Shown: one piece after another, positions 47,338-60,451 of the stretch
Numbering within the stretch: position 1 is the stretch's first letter
Layout: every line of letters begins with the position of its first letter
Assembly (NCBI RefSeq): GCF_005239225.2
Contig: NC_133289.1
Coordinates: forward strand, 1,681,501 to 1,745,500
DNA length: 64,000 nt
Source: Populus alba
Lineage: Eukaryota > Streptophyta > Magnoliopsida > Malpighiales > Salicaceae
Reading direction: 5' to 3'
Translations under genes and position numbers: made by a program
Notes under the pieces: generated by a model
Told to the model about the DNA's origin: nothing
Seen by the model: the letters and a program-made list of their open reading frames with translations, nothing else
The model's database searches: none

Positions 47338-49792
47338 GGTTTTGTCGAAGCTTTGATCTGGACCTGATGAGATTATAGAATTGTGGGCAGGGTGAAGGAA
47401 CAGACCGGAGGGTGAGAGGGAGATTGAGATGCCAAAAGGGAGGCTTATGAAGTTAAGAGTGATCACAAGTCACAGCTTGAGTGGTAGAACTGTAGAAGTG
47501 TGAGACCATGGTTTAAATACCGTGCATCTAGAGGCCAATACGAAGAGAACACGTGGGATTAGGTGTGGAGCCTGACGTAATATTGTCGTTCCATTTTTTA
47601 TTGCTGACCCTCCAAACCTGCACATGCATGTGCTGGCCTTGATGGACACATCTCACCTTCAATTTTGTTAATCATGTCGAAGGTTGCAGTGCATCCGACG
47701 GTGCATTAGTTTAGTCAAGTCAATAAATGAACCATGCAACCCCCACGACAACCGTACACGTGTCCCCAAAAAATTCCCCACATAAAATGAAAAATCTTCA
47801 ATTAATATTTCCATGTCTCATGTTTAAAGGAATTTAGCCGGTGTTTGATCGTCGTTTCCTGATAAAAATAAAAGAGTAAAGATAATAGAAATACACTGAG
47901 GAGGCATAGAAAACTTGGATCATTGTATTCATTATTGTAAAAGTATATAAATTTATTTTAAAATTATTACAAAAAACTTTTTATTCTATATTCTTATTTT
48001 TATCCTCCGCCCTACACTAACACATAATTTTAAGTGCCCTAATTCTAACGAACTCCTCTGTTTCAAAACTTGAATTTATAGAGCAAAGTAATTAGTTTGA
48101 TTTACTTTATATATATATATATATATATAAAAAAAAGATAATACAAGGGAAATAATGAGTTGAGATATTTTTATTATTCTCTTTTTTATTTATATTTTTT
48201 AAAAAAAATAAATCTTATAAAGTAACTAATAAAATATTACCAATTCCTATCATCACCCCAAACGACAAACATCTATATATTTATAAAGATATGAAAATGA
48301 GAAAGAAAGCCAATGATTCACGTTCTCTAATGATACATTAGGGATGGCTACCTCCTCATCCCTATGTGTGGACATCGAGAAGAAAGTTAACAAGTTCTGT
48401 CGGTGAAGTTGCGTCCGACAACTTTCTTCTTCTTCTAGTTCTAATAATTAATGTCGGTGTACACACACTATTCATTTAATTATTCATTTATCCATCTTAA
48501 AAATTAATAATTAAATAAATTTTGAATGATTTTAAAATTTATAAAATTTTAAATTAATAATTTATAAAAAAATAAATTCAAAACTGATCAAATAAACTAC
48601 ACTCCTTAGGATTTAAAATTATATTAAACTGTATTTTAAATAAATTTAAATTTTATTTTATATATTTTTTAAATTATTTTGATATTTAAGAGTAAAAAAA
48701 AAAATCTTAAAAAAATAAAAAAAATAAAAAATTTATTCTAATATATTTCAATTTTTTTTTTTATGTTTGTTGTTAAAAAAAATATATATATTTTTAAGAA
48801 ATTTATTACTTAAATATATTTTTAAAAAAGTAATATATAAAAAACCACCATTGCCGAAGCTCTAGCACTTTGGAAGAAAACATCCAAAAGGACAAAATCC
48901 GAGGACTTTGCAAAGGATAAGAGAGCATAAAAAACAAAGAGGAGGTATTTGTCGACGAAACACGTAAGAAGCCATCAACATTGACTTGAAAATACTAGCA
49001 ACAGTACTAAGGTCCATCATGACCACTGGATTTGCATCCAACGGTTGATGTTGGGCGATGACTCTACAGGTCATGAAAGTAGAGAATCCAAGGAAAGCCA
49101 TGGACCGATGCCCTCTAAAGCCATGTTTTAAAGGGCGTATTAATTAGCCCATCTCTTCCATGGCTAGACCACGACTGCCTAGAAGTCCAGAGGCTAAAAC
49201 AGGGCTGCAAGTATGCTACCTTATGCAGTTTATACCGGCTACCACTTTATCGTCGCTCAGATATTATTTTTTTTAGTAAAAAAAATAAATATATAAATAT
49301 TTTTTATTGTAATAAATTCTGATTATATATATATATATTATATATAAAACTATGTATACATTCAATTAAATAAATTGAGAATTATTTGTACTAATAAAAA
49401 AAATCGTTAAAAATAACTAAAAAACTAACTTGAAAAATTAAGAGATAGATGTAAATTAAAATATTTAATATAATAGCATGAACCATGTACCTTGTTGTTT
49501 TTTAAAACTTTGTTTATTAGACTTAATTTTCTATTTAATTAAACAATAATAAAAATTAACACACATTAAAATAATTAAATAAAAAAAATAAAAATTATAT
49601 AGGGTTGCATAAATTATATAAAAAAATACTATCATTTTATGGAAAAAAACAACTAAAAACTAAATAATTAAGTTAATTGCGGTTGATTTTTTATTATTAT
49701 TAAAGCGTGTCATTTTATTATTTAAAACAATGATGTTAACCCGTTAAGTTTTAATAGCAATTTACCGAGTAATCCAAATTTCATTATCTCGT
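47338..49792. other. Upstream of gene F and downstream flank of gene G
   Basis: Collinear with 25.75-31.47 kb around genes D and E but lacking the promoter element and the hAT-like fold-back; the empty site of the latter is at about 48.34 kb. A TA microsatellite lies near 48112-48129. No gene. Confidence 0.6.
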
Positions 49793-49806
49793 ATGGATCA
49801 TGAGGC

Positions 49807-49902
49807 ATGGCTGAGCTTGCACCATTTTTTCCAGGAAACAAGCATGCTCACGTTTACACCACAGAAGCAATCAAACGATCAAGGATTGAAGAAAGCAATT
49901 AA
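49807..49902 (+). repeat. Recurrent 3'-flank element, copy 5 (31-codon frame intact, stop TAA)
   Basis: M-A-E-L-A-P-F-F frame as in copy 2, with the stop codon changed from TGA to TAA, so still a stop. The overlapping M-D-H-E-A-W frame (49793-50002) is open for 69 codons, and the triplet run after R-T-S-T is two codons longer than in copy 2. Confidence 0.4.
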
Positions 49903-50238
49903 AAGTGAAAGAAACGGAGGTGCACGCACCAGCACCAGCACCATCACCATCACCATCACCGTCACCTTGGAAAATGGAACCTTTTGCTTTTATTTGCAAT
50001 AATTGTAACTTTGACTTGAAGCCAAACATGCAACAAGCCGTTTAACAATGGAAAAAACAATGACCATTGACTTGAAAATACTAGCTAGGCACAAAGTCGT
50101 CCATCATCACAAAAGGGATATGTTATTATAAACACAACAGCAGCACAAAGGCCCATGCATCATGACCACTGGATTTGAATCCAATGATAGATGCTGGGCG
50201 TTGACTCAAACCATCGGTCTTCTGAACTTGATTTCCCT

Positions 50239-51127
50239 TTACATGATTGTGCATGGCGCCGAGAGATAGTACTCTTCACAAACACATACACTTCTGCACA
50301 CATAGTAACCCCTACTTCGGCAACTACAACATCCATCTCCCCATATATCACACGCTGACCTTCTACAAGGTACATAACAATATGGAGGTACTGTTGGCAT
50401 ACAAAAGTGATGACAACATGGTCCTCGGCGGCATTTTTCACAACATGTGCATGGTGGTGGTTCTGGTTTTTTTTCTGGTTTTTTTTCTGGTTCTGGTTTT
50501 TCCTTCGGAGGCGGCTTGATCTCAACGCACTTGACAGTTCGACCTCCTTTGCTGTATATTTTTTTCTTGATCTTTTCAGGACAGCAACCCACCACAGTGA
50601 TTGTCACTGTGTTTTCCTTCTTGTCATATGTCTGGTTTTGGATTTCTATTGTTCATTAATTAACATCATCAAATCCACAAGACTTAGTCACTTCCTTTGG
50701 TAATAAAAACAACTCAAACCAAGCACTGCTCTTAAAGAGAAAATAGAAAGACTCACGAGGAATACCACACAGCACTTTCTTGATTTTCTTGTGGCATTTT
50801 TCGCATCCAAGGTCAACCTTAATCACCATCGTTGTGACTTGCTGTAACAGTACTAGTTAGTGCATGCATTTCATAAAGGACCTCACCATGATTAATCCCA
50901 ATAGAAAACATAAAAAAACGTCGTCATGATAAATTTATAGACAGAAAGATTGGAAGAACTCAAAACATGTTCTGGCATGGAAGAATCCGCTGTAGAGATT
51001 ATATATCAAGAACTTGTACGTAACATATATAGGACCTCCACGTAAAAAGAAGAAAAGCCAAATTAAGAGGATGCATTGAAAGATAAAATAACACACACAA
51101 ATATATATATCATACCGTTTCTACCAT
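50239..51127 (-). CDS. Gene G: HMA-domain protein with short KPEP linker, 17-Cys tail and CaaX end
   Basis: Exons: 51116-51127, 50757-50841, 50239-50645, giving 167 residues. It starts M-V-E-T-Q-V-T-T-M; HMA fold, C-E-K-C intact, then V-L-C-G-I-P-Q where its relatives have C-A-I-P-Q. The linker is short: P-P-P-K-E-K-P-E-P-E-K-K-P-E-K-K-P-E. The last 70 residues contain 17 cysteines (CTCCEKC, GPCCHHFC, YCYVPC, GCCSC, VCVC), ending C-T-I-M. Such density suggests metal clusters or zinc-finger-like packing in a reducing cytosol, but no known fold is recognised. Nearly identical to gene H, so a recent duplicate. TATA-like box at 51178-51184. Confidence 0.86.
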
Positions 51128-52057
51128 GGTTTTCTGTATGCTTTGATCCGATGAGACGATGGAAATATGGAGAGGACATATATAGAGGTGGGGGCGGCGG
51201 CCTAATTTAATTAAGATAAAATGCATGTGAGGCCTTAATTTAGTTTGTCCTTTCATTTTTAGACCAATAAGATGAGGAAATGTGGACATGAGAGTGGAAA
51301 CTTGATGTAGCCATCGTAAACATCGTAGCTGCTGACCCAACAATCTTTTTTTTTTTTTTTCTTTCATCAGCAAGAGATGGTAGAGATGGTTTTGATGTGC
51401 ACATCTCACCTTCTATTTTGTTAATCAATTCAAAGGTTAACCTCGTACATTAAGAAAAAATATTTTTCTTAATGTATTAGGTTAATATAAAGGATTCTTT
51501 CTTAAAATTATTCAAAATAAAAAATTATGTATAAAATGATTCTTAATATCTATACCATGAAAAAAAATCAATAGAAAATAGGGATGTTTTAAAAAAAACC
51601 CCAGCACATGGCATGTGTCACAAGTGTTTTATAAAATATTAATGTAGTATTTAGAAATATGGTAGCAATTGTGATTTAAAATGTTTTTTTACTTGAAATA
51701 AATCAAAATAATATTTTTTTAAAAAATTATTTTAACATTAATACATCAAAACAATCTAAAAATATAAAAAAATAATTTTAAATAAAACACAATTCCTATA
51801 ACGTTTTTAAACAACCCTAATTCCTTACCCTTCTCTGTTATGTTATAGTCATCATTCATTGGGTTTGAATTCCTATGGAACAAACATTTTTAATATATAA
51901 ATGTGATTTTTTTTAATATTTTTTCCTTTTAAATATATATATATATTCTTAAAAATTATATTAAAAAATATATTTTTTTTATTTTTAATATCAACACATC
52001 AAAAATATTAAAATAAATTAAAAATATTAAATTAATATCTTTCCTACTTAAACACAA

Positions 52058-52097
<40 letters not shown>

Positions 52098-53324
52098 AAA
52101 AATAAAAAATAAAAAAACATCCTCTTGAGCATTTATATTGATTTGAAAAGAAGAAAGAGACACAAGTGGTTAAGCGACGATGATAAATGAATGGTGCTAC
52201 AAAAGATTAAAGGGGTGGCTATCTGCCAATCGCTATCTGCCAAATTTTAGAAGGAGGTGATGTAATAATCACACCATTCAAATTTGAAATTCATTGTCTA
52301 TGTTTTCTCCATGACTACTGGCAAAACAGGGCTAAACCACCACCTTATGCAGTTTATACCCGTGGTTATCGGGGAAGTGCTTTGTTGTTGGTTAAATATT
52401 ATTCTTTTTAATAAAATAAATAAATAAATAATCAAGTTCTTTCATTATATTTTTTTTAATGTTAAAAATTCTTATTATATAAAAAAACTTATGTATACAT
52501 TCAATTAAATAAATTTAGAATTATTTGTACTAATAAATAAAAAAACAAATCATTAACAATAATTAAGAATTAAATTTGAGAAATCAAAAGATAGATATAG
52601 ATCAAAATATTTAATCTAGTAATATGAATCATGTACCTGGTTGTGTTTAATAAATTTATTTATTGGACTTAATATTCTATTTAATCAAATGATAATAGTA
52701 ATTAACATACACAAAAATAATTGAATAAAAATTTTAAAGAATAATTTATACACAGTTGCTCCTATTAAAAGAAAAAAAGTCATCATTTTATGTGAAAACT
52801 AAGTATAAAATAATTAATCGAGTTAATTGCGGCTGATTTTTTATTACTAAAACATGTCGTTTTATTATTTAAAACAATGATGTTAACCAATCAAGTTTTA
52901 ATAGAAATTGATTGAGTAAATCAAATAATTAATAATTTAGTTTGATTAATCAAGTTTAGTCTCATCAATATTGTTTTTTTTCAACTTGAAATTTAAAAGT
53001 TAACTTTTTAACTAATACTACTGTACAAGTCAATAGAGATTTCCATAACGCCTTCAAAATCTCCATTGCTTCCTTACATTTTCATTGACAGCTCGCTAAC
53101 CTATCCCATGGTAGCATTCTTCTTCTGTCATCCCCACCAATTAATTAATGTGTAGAGGAGGAAACGAGTCAAATAACGTCAACCGATGACAATATATCTC
53201 CAGATTAAGAGAGCTTTACATGGCTTCATATAAAACTATATATATATACATCATGAAAAGGAAATTTGTCTTCGATTAAATATATAATAATCCAAATTTC
53301 ATTATCTGGTTTGGATCATAAGGC
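51128..53324. other. Upstream of gene G and repeated flank
   Basis: 51190-51440 is the shared M-V-E-T upstream block. 51900-53210 duplicates 33125-34240. A TA/TG microsatellite lies near 52060-52098. From 53020 a 3' flank nearly identical to 41110-41600 begins. No gene. Confidence 0.55.
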
Positions 53325-53495
53325 ATGGCTGAGCTTGCTTCCAGAAAAAAATACACCACAGAAGCAATCAAACGATCAAGGATTGAAGAAAGCATTGAAA
53401 CTGAAAGAAACGGAGGTGCACGTACCATCACCGTCACCATGGAAGTGGGGTTTTTGGGGGGTTTTTATTTTATTATATTTTGCATGAATAGCTAG
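53325..53495 (+). repeat. Recurrent 3'-flank element, copy 6 (frameshifted extension)
   Basis: Carries the same 21-base in-frame deletion as copy 4 plus a one-base deletion in the GCAATTG run. This removes the usual stop and extends the frame to 56 codons, ending at TAG. Confidence 0.35.
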
Positions 53496-54734
53496 TTTGG
53501 CTATCATTTGATCAAGTGAAATTTACAAAATATTAAAATTGTGTTACTTTCACCGAATCATATTTATGAACAACGCTAATATAAGGGTTGAATTGTATCT
53601 ATCCTAAGGCACATTTAGTTTGGTGATATTCAATTACGCTCCATGCACGCCCACTGGCATGTGTACCAAGTGCTTTATAAAATATTAATGAGGTATTTAA
53701 AAATATTGTAATGGTTGTAATTTAAAGTGTTTTTTTTGTTTAAAATTATATTAAAATAATATTTTTAAAAAATTTTAAAAAAATTATTTTGATATCAATA
53801 CATCAGAACGATCTGAAAATATTTTAAAAAATAATTTTTAACAAATATAAAGAAAAATTTTTAAATTATGATTTTTTTATATATAATTGTGATTTTTTTA
53901 ATATTTCCTGTGATTTTTTAAAAAATATATATATTTTAAAAAATATTAAACTAATATTTTTTTTTTATTGTTGATATTAACATATCAAAATATTAAAATA
54001 AATTAAAAATATTAAATTACCATCTTTCCAACTTAAACACAATTATATATATATGAAAAAAAAAAAAAAATCCTCCTGAGCATTTATATCGATTTGAAAA
54101 GGAGAAAGAGACTGAAGGGGTTAGGCGACGATGCTAATTGCAATTGGTGCTACAAAAGACTAAAGGGGTGACTATCTGCCAATTGCTATGTGTGGGCACA
54201 AGGGAGAGAAGTTAACAAAAAAAATTGTGGGGTCCAGAAATTGTCCATAAGTGCAAAACTACAAAAGAAATTATCCAATCAATCCAGCGTCCTATCCTAT
54301 TATTGTCAATTTCCAGTGTCGTGGAACTAAAAAAGAAAAAAAAAGGTGATTTTACTTTGAAATTTATGCCACCACGGGTCATGGAAGACATTTTTCGGTA
54401 TCAAAAACTATTTTTTTTTGTTTAAAATTAATATATATATATATATTATATATATATAGATTATTTTATGTGTTGTGCTGATATGAATAATAAATTTTTA
54501 AAAAATAAAATAAAAATATATTATTTTGATATATTTTTAAGTGAAAAGAACATTAAAAATTAACTACTACTATACTCTCAAACATCCTCAGAGTAATGTT
54601 TGTTATTGTGATTCATTGTGTTTTAAGAGTGTTTTTAGTTTAAAAATACATTATAATAAATTTGTTTTGATTTTTTTTTTGACATCAAAGTATTAAATTC
54701 ATCAAAATATATTAAAAAAACCAATTTAGACGTT
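53496..54734. other. Gene-loss junction and distal flank
   Basis: At about 53515 the 3' flank (CTATCATTTGATCAA) runs directly into sequence matching 37165 (GTGAAATTTACAAAA), a far-upstream block, so a gene is missing here. 54100-54420 repeats the 38575 block. AT-rich otherwise. Confidence 0.6.
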
Positions 54735-55209
54735 CAATCAACTCCCTTATTTTAGCATCTTTTTAATTCAATCCCGGTCCGAAAAAAGTCCTTCACATTG
54801 GCCCACAATTGGCCTTCAAACTTTAAGAATATTGCAATTAGGTCCCTCGAATCAAACCTGCAAACTCAGGTCAGAATTCTTCTCGCGGCAGAATTCTCTA
54901 CTTTCATGTTTAGATATTCAAACGAGAATATCTTGAGCTTCTGATATCGAAATCAAGTGATTCAAAAATCTAAATTCATCTACGCATCTAGGACTACAAC
55001 TTTGATGAAGGATTCGAAGTGAGATAAAATCGTTTTGAAGAACAAAATCTAGCAGCAATCGAGTTAGTAAAAAAAGGATCTCCTAATCTAATTCAGGAAA
55101 CGGACAATGCCAAACATCCCAATTTGGCTGAGAGTCTGTCATAAGAATAGTGAGCCCTAAGACCCAATAAAAGTGTAGGTCAATTCTTCAACATGTCATG
55201 AGTGACAGA
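54735..55209 (+). mobile_element. LTR 3'-region fragment, cut by a second LTR
   Basis: A duplicate of 39195-39630 (TTCTCGCGGCAGAATTC, ATTCAAACGAGAATATCTTGAG), ending at GTCATGAGTGACAG where the next LTR starts. Confidence 0.6.
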
Positions 55210-55933
55210 TGTCGCACCCGACATCGCGGTGACCTTAAAAATTATTCATGGAAAGAACGGATTTTCTGGCATCCTGTTTTTTAATGGGGAATTGTCTTAT
55301 TTAAGAAGTCGCCACCTAGTATTATGGTCACTAGGAATCCTAACTGGTCAATAGAGAATCTATGGTTCGGGACTGGTTACGTAAAAGGAAAGATATTATC
55401 ACCCCTTAAACGTCCTGCCTGAGGCAGGCTGCATTGTTAGTTTCATCTTAAATTGCTAAATATTTATTAGTTTATGCTATGATAATTTGCTTATAATATT
55501 CCTGACTCTGGCGTCAGTGAATATTCAACTACGGATACTTCCAACTCTGGCGTTGGTAAATATCACGTAGCTATAAAATAAATTAGATCGATATTTTTTA
55601 TTCCCAACTCTAGCCCCGATGAATAAATAAATAAAAATAAATTTATTTTTATGCATGCATATATTTTTTATTTTTCTAGCTAAATAAAATAAAATACAAC
55701 GAATAAAAATAATATAAATTAAAACTGATATTTTTTATTCTTAACTCTAGCATCAGTGAATAAACCAATAAATTTACATTATTTTTTATTCATGTATACA
55801 CATTTTTTATTTTTTTCTACCTTTTTTATTTTTCTGTTTTTTATTTTTTTATTTTTTTGGGGGCTAGGCCCAGCTCAGCCCACATGAGCTGAGCTAGACC
55901 CAGCCAACCCAGTCTGATTACTGGCCAAGTCAA
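55210..55933 (+). mobile_element. LTR 5' part, nested in the preceding fragment
   Basis: Begins TGTCGCACCCGACATCGCGG and carries GTCGCCACCTAGTATTATGG at about 55310, shared with the 5' end of the solo LTR at 6.3 kb. It contains three 'CAACTCTGGC'-like blocks at 55.50-55.76 kb and a GCTCAGCCCACATGAGC stretch, and breaks off at about 55933 into flank DNA. No 3' LTR end. Confidence 0.6.
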
Positions 55934-56183
55934 TATTTTTAGATAGTTTTAATGATTTCATATCAAAAATAATTTTATTTAAAAAAAAAAATTACTTCAA
56001 TATATTTTAAAATAAAAATAATATTATAAAAAAACTATCATTGACGAAGTACGGTCGAATGGTGTTGTTTCTGGGCATTTCATCCGGCACTTTAAACAGA
56101 TAATAGCACTTTGGAAGAAAACATCCAAAGGGACAAAATCCTAGGCCTATACAAGGATAAGATAGCATAAAAAAACAAAGATA
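55934..56183. other. 3' flank of gene H, outer part
   Basis: Standard unit blocks GTACGGTCGAATGGTGTTG, CATTTCATCCGGCA and CACTTTGGAAGAAAACATCC. Confidence 0.55.
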
Positions 56184-56988
56184 GGTGTTTTTGTTTCTTG
56201 AAAAGTAATTTTTAAAAAATTATTTTTTATATTTTTTTTGTATTTATTTATTATTAGAAAAATTAATCAATAGAAAATACTTTCCAATCAATAGAAAACA
56301 TTTTCCAATCAAATAAAAATTTGGCTTAGTTTTCAGAAAAGTGTTTTCTTTTTATTTTGGGCGGAAAACACTTTCCGGAAATTGTGAAAACTTTAGAAAT
56401 GTCATATTATTTGCTAATTATATCAAACTTGATCCCCAAACTTTTGATTGCTATATATATTTTGTTTTGAATATTTGTTTTTCAATTTCATCCTTTAGAA
56501 TTTAAATTTTATATTAACTTTGGTCCTCATTTTTTTTTTCATTTATCATTTTTTAATTGAATTTTTTTATTTATCAAATTTGATTCTTATTCTTTTGATT
56601 GTTACATATTTTATTTGAAATAACTTATGAAATGTTAATTACTATTATTTTAATTTTTTCATCTTTCAAATTTTTTATTTTTTAGATTTGATCTCTATTA
56701 TTTTAATTATTATTTATTTTATTTTAGATAATTTATGATTTTTTTTTTCAATTTGATTCTCAATCAACTTTTTAATTTATAAGATTTGTTCCTCATTATT
56801 TTAATAAACTTGAAAAAAATAAAATATTAATAAGTTATTTTCCAGTTCATTTAATTTCCATGACATAACCAAACACTGAAAAATATTTTTTAACTTATTT
56901 TTCATTACACTACTAAATATCAAAAATTAATTTACTTTTTCATATTTTTTTAAAATTAAATTATTTTTCAATAAACAAACAGTTCTTA
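56184..56988. mobile_element. MITE-like element, reverse orientation to those at 25.9 and 34.8 kb
   Basis: The ends read GGTGTTTTTGTTTCTTG and, reversed, GGTAAGAACTGTTTGTTTATTG. It contains GGCGGAAAACACTTTCCGG and the same AT-rich interior in reverse. The paralog at 36.0 kb runs through the site (AAAACAAAGAGTAGG ... CCCATATTTGCTG), although about 14 bases of target are missing here, so the limits are approximate. Confidence 0.6.
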
Positions 56989-57276
56989 CCACATATTTGC
57001 AGAACAAACATGAAACAAGCCATTTAACAATGGAAAAACTGTGACCATTGACTTGAAAATACAAGCTAGGCACAAAGTCGTGCATCATCTAGCTAGATGA
57101 AAGAGGTCAAAACAACAGCAGCATCACAAAAGGGATGATATTATAAACACAACAACACGAAGGTCCATCATGACAACTGGATTTTTTTTTTTTTAATCAA
57201 AATATGACCACTGGATTTGAATCCGACGGTTGATGCTGGACGTTGACTCAATCCATCGGTCTTCTGAACTTTCCCT

Positions 57277-58155
57277 TTACATGATTGTGCATGGCGCCGA
57301 GGGATAGTACTCTTCACAAACATATACACTTCTGCACACATAGTAACCCCTACTTCGGCAACTACAACATCCATTTCCCCATATATCACACTCTGACCTT
57401 CTACAAGGTACATAACAATATGGAGGTACTGTTAGCATACAGAAGTGATGACAACATGGTCCTCGGCGGCACTTTTCACAACATTTGCATGGTGGTGGTT
57501 CTGGTTTTTGTTCTGGTTTTTTTTCTGGTTCTGGTTTTTCCTTCGGAGGCGGCTTGATCTCAACGCACTTGACAGTTCGACCTCCTTTGCTGTATATTTT
57601 TTTCTTGATCTTTTCAGGAAAGCAACCCACCATAGTGATTGTCACTGTGTTTTCCTTTTTGTCATATGTCTGGTTTTGGATTTCTATTGTTCAGTAATTA
57701 ACATCATCAAATCCACAAGACTTAGTCACTTCCTTTGGTAATAAAAACAACTCAAACCAAGCACTGTTCTTAAAGAGAAAATAGAAAGACTCACGAGGAA
57801 TAGCACACAGCACTTTCTTGATTTTCTTGTGGCATTTTTCGCATCCAAGGTCAACCTTAATCACCATCGTTGTGACTTGCTGTAACGATAGTAGTTAGTG
57901 CATGCATTTCATATAGGACCTCACCATGATTAATCCCAATCGAAAACATAAAAAAAACGTCATGATAAATTTATAGACAGATAGATTGGATGAACTCCAA
58001 ACATGTTCTGACATGAAAGAATCCGCTGTAGAGATTATATATCAAGAACTTGTACATATATAGGACCTCCACGTAAAAAGAAGAAAAGCCAGATTAAGAG
58101 GATTAATTAAAAGTTAAAAAACACACAAATATATATATCATACCGTTTCTACCAT
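57277..58155 (-). CDS. Gene H: HMA-domain protein, near-duplicate of gene G, CaaX end
   Basis: Exons: 58144-58155, 57795-57879, 57277-57683, giving 167 residues. Same design as G: M-V-E-T-Q-V-T-T-M, C-E-K-C, linker K-P-E-P-E-K-K-P-E-Q-K-P-E, Cys-rich tail and the end C-T-I-M. Differences from G include T-I-T-M for T-I-T-V and C-F-P-E-K for C-C-P-E-K in the HMA domain, and E-C-D-I-W-G-N for A-C-D-I-W-G-D in the tail. Gaps are few and in frame, so the copy appears functional. TATA-like box at 58206-58212. 3' flanks contain the recurring unit and an inserted MITE-like element, unlike G. Confidence 0.86.
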
Positions 58156-59464
58156 GGTTTTGTGTATGCTTTGATCCGATGAGACGATGGAAATATTGAG
58201 AGTGCATATATAGAGGTGGGGAGGGAGGGGGCGGTGGCCTTATTTAAATATTAAGATAAATGCATGGTTACATCATAAGCAGGTGGAGACATGTGAGGCC
58301 TTAATTTAGTTTATCCTTTCATTTTTAGACCAATAAGATGAGGAAATGTGGACATGAGAGTGGAAACTTGATGCAGCCATCGTAAACATCGTAAGAGATG
58401 GTTTTGATGTGCACATCTCACCTTCTATTTTGTTAATCAATTCAAAGGTTAACCTCATACAGTAAGAAAAAATATTTTTCTTAATGTATTAGGTTAATAT
58501 AAAGGATTCTTTCTTAAAATTATTCAAAATAAAAAATCATTCTATGTATAAAATGATTCTTAATATCTATACCATGAAAAAAAATCAATATAAAATAGGA
58601 ATGTTTAAAAGAAACCCCACCAGCACATGACGATATGTGTCCCAAGTGTTTTATAAAATATTAATGGGGTATTTAGAAATATAATAGCGACTTATTTAAA
58701 GTATTTTTTACTTGTAAATATATAAAAAATAATTTATTTTTTTAAAAAATTATTTTGACATAAATACATCAAAACAATCTAAAAATATAAAAAAATAATT
58801 TTTAAAAAACAACTGCAACTACACTCTCAAACAAGTCTTTATATTATTGTGGCCTCACCGTGCAAGAAGTTGATTTTACTTTGAAATATTATGCCTCCAT
58901 AAGCCATGGAAAACATTGTTAGGTAGTTGGTACCAAAACTATTTTTGTTTAAAATTATTAAAAACATAGTTGGATTAATCAAATTTAGTCACATTAATAT
59001 TTTGTTTTTTCATCTTGACCGGAGTCAATCTTTAAATAAAAAATTTTATGAATCAACCAATAGGGTATAATTAACAACTATTCCTTCCGTACAAGTCAAT
59101 GGAGATTTCCATAACGCCTTCAAAATCTCCATTGCTTCCTTACATTTTCATTGACAGCTCGCTAACCTATCCCATGGTAGCATTCTTCTTCTGTCATCCC
59201 CACCAATTAATTATTAATGTGTAAAGGAGGATAGAAAAGAAACGAGTCAAATAAAGTCAACCAATGATAATATATCTCCAGATTAAGAGAGCTTTACATG
59301 GCTTCATATAAAACTATATATATATATACATCATGAAAAGGAAATTGGTCTTCAATTATTATGGATGCTGATAAAGGGATTATTCTTCCCTCCAAGTACA
59401 ATCCAAATTAATTTATAGAATATATAATAATCCAAATTTCATTATCTCATTTGGATCATCAGGC
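58156..59464. other. Upstream of gene H and downstream flank of gene I
   Basis: 58216-58450 is the shared upstream block, lacking about 30 bases between CGTAAACATCGTA and AGAGATGG. 58450-58640 parallels 51440-51610. 59080-59460 is the M-V-E-T 3' flank. No gene. Confidence 0.55.
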
Positions 59465-59560
59465 ATGGCTGGGCTGGCACCATTTTTTCCAGGAAACAAG
59501 CATGCTTACGTCTACACCACAGAAGCAATCAAACGATCAAGGATTGAAGAAAGCAATTGA
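59465..59560 (+). repeat. Recurrent 3'-flank element, copy 7 (31-codon frame intact)
   Basis: M-A-G-L-A-P-F-F-P-G-N-K-H-A-Y-V-Y frame to TGA at 59558-59560. The longer M-D-H-Q-A-W frame (59451-59648) is open for 65 codons. See the copy at 8574. Confidence 0.4.
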
Positions 59561-60451
59561 AAGTGAAAGAAACGGAGGTGCACGCACCACCACCGTCACC
59601 ATCACTGTCACCTTGGAAAATGGAACCTTTTGCTTTTCTTTGCAATAATTGTAAGTATTTACATAACCCTACAATAATATTTATACATCTCACCAACCTT
59701 GTTGGCCTTATTGTTTAATCATAGAGGATGGTCTCTCTGCGTAAAATATTATAAATTATATGAGTTTATTCATAAGGTTTTATGGAATGAAAAATATATT
59801 ATTAATTAATTAACAAAATTTGCATGGGGATAATACCATAGCCAGTCTTTAGACATCCCGCGAAACATGTTGGATACTGAATGTGTACACCGGGAAGCAA
59901 ATTGGAACCCCAACTTGACTGTTTTTCGTGATTAGCTTGAAGATTAATTCAAGATAGTGAAAAGAGTTTCTCCTTGAAGACTTTGTTTGAAAAATGATTA
60001 AGATCTATCCGGGGGTTTTATTTTATTATATTTTGGATGGATAGGTAGTTTGGCCCTTTTTAATGGAGTTATAGAAGTGAGGTAGTTTGGGTTTTTATTT
60101 TATTATTTTGAGTCTAAACACGAGTATCAATGCAATGCAATGCAATTTTTGTATTTTTTTTTATGTATTTTCAGATAGTTTTAATATTCTATATTAAGAA
60201 TAATTTTATTTAAAAAAAAAATTACTTCAATATAATAGCACTTTGGAAGAAAACATTCAAAGGGACAAAATCCCAGGAGTGCTATACAAAGATAAGATAG
60301 CATAAAAAACAAAGACTAGGCAGTAAAGCCTCCCATATTTGCTGACCAAACATGTAACAACACAAAGGCCCATGCATCATGACCACTGGATTTGAATCCA
60401 ATGGTTGATGCTGGACGTTGACTCTAACCATCGGTCTTCTGAACTTTCCCT
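59561..60451. other. 3' flank of gene I
   Basis: Contains the ATAATTGTAAGTATTTAC variant of the recurring block, TTTAATCATAG, TAGCCAGTCTTTAGAC (also at 35880), and the terminal TTGATGCTGGACGTTGACTC block before the stop codon. No gene. Confidence 0.5.
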
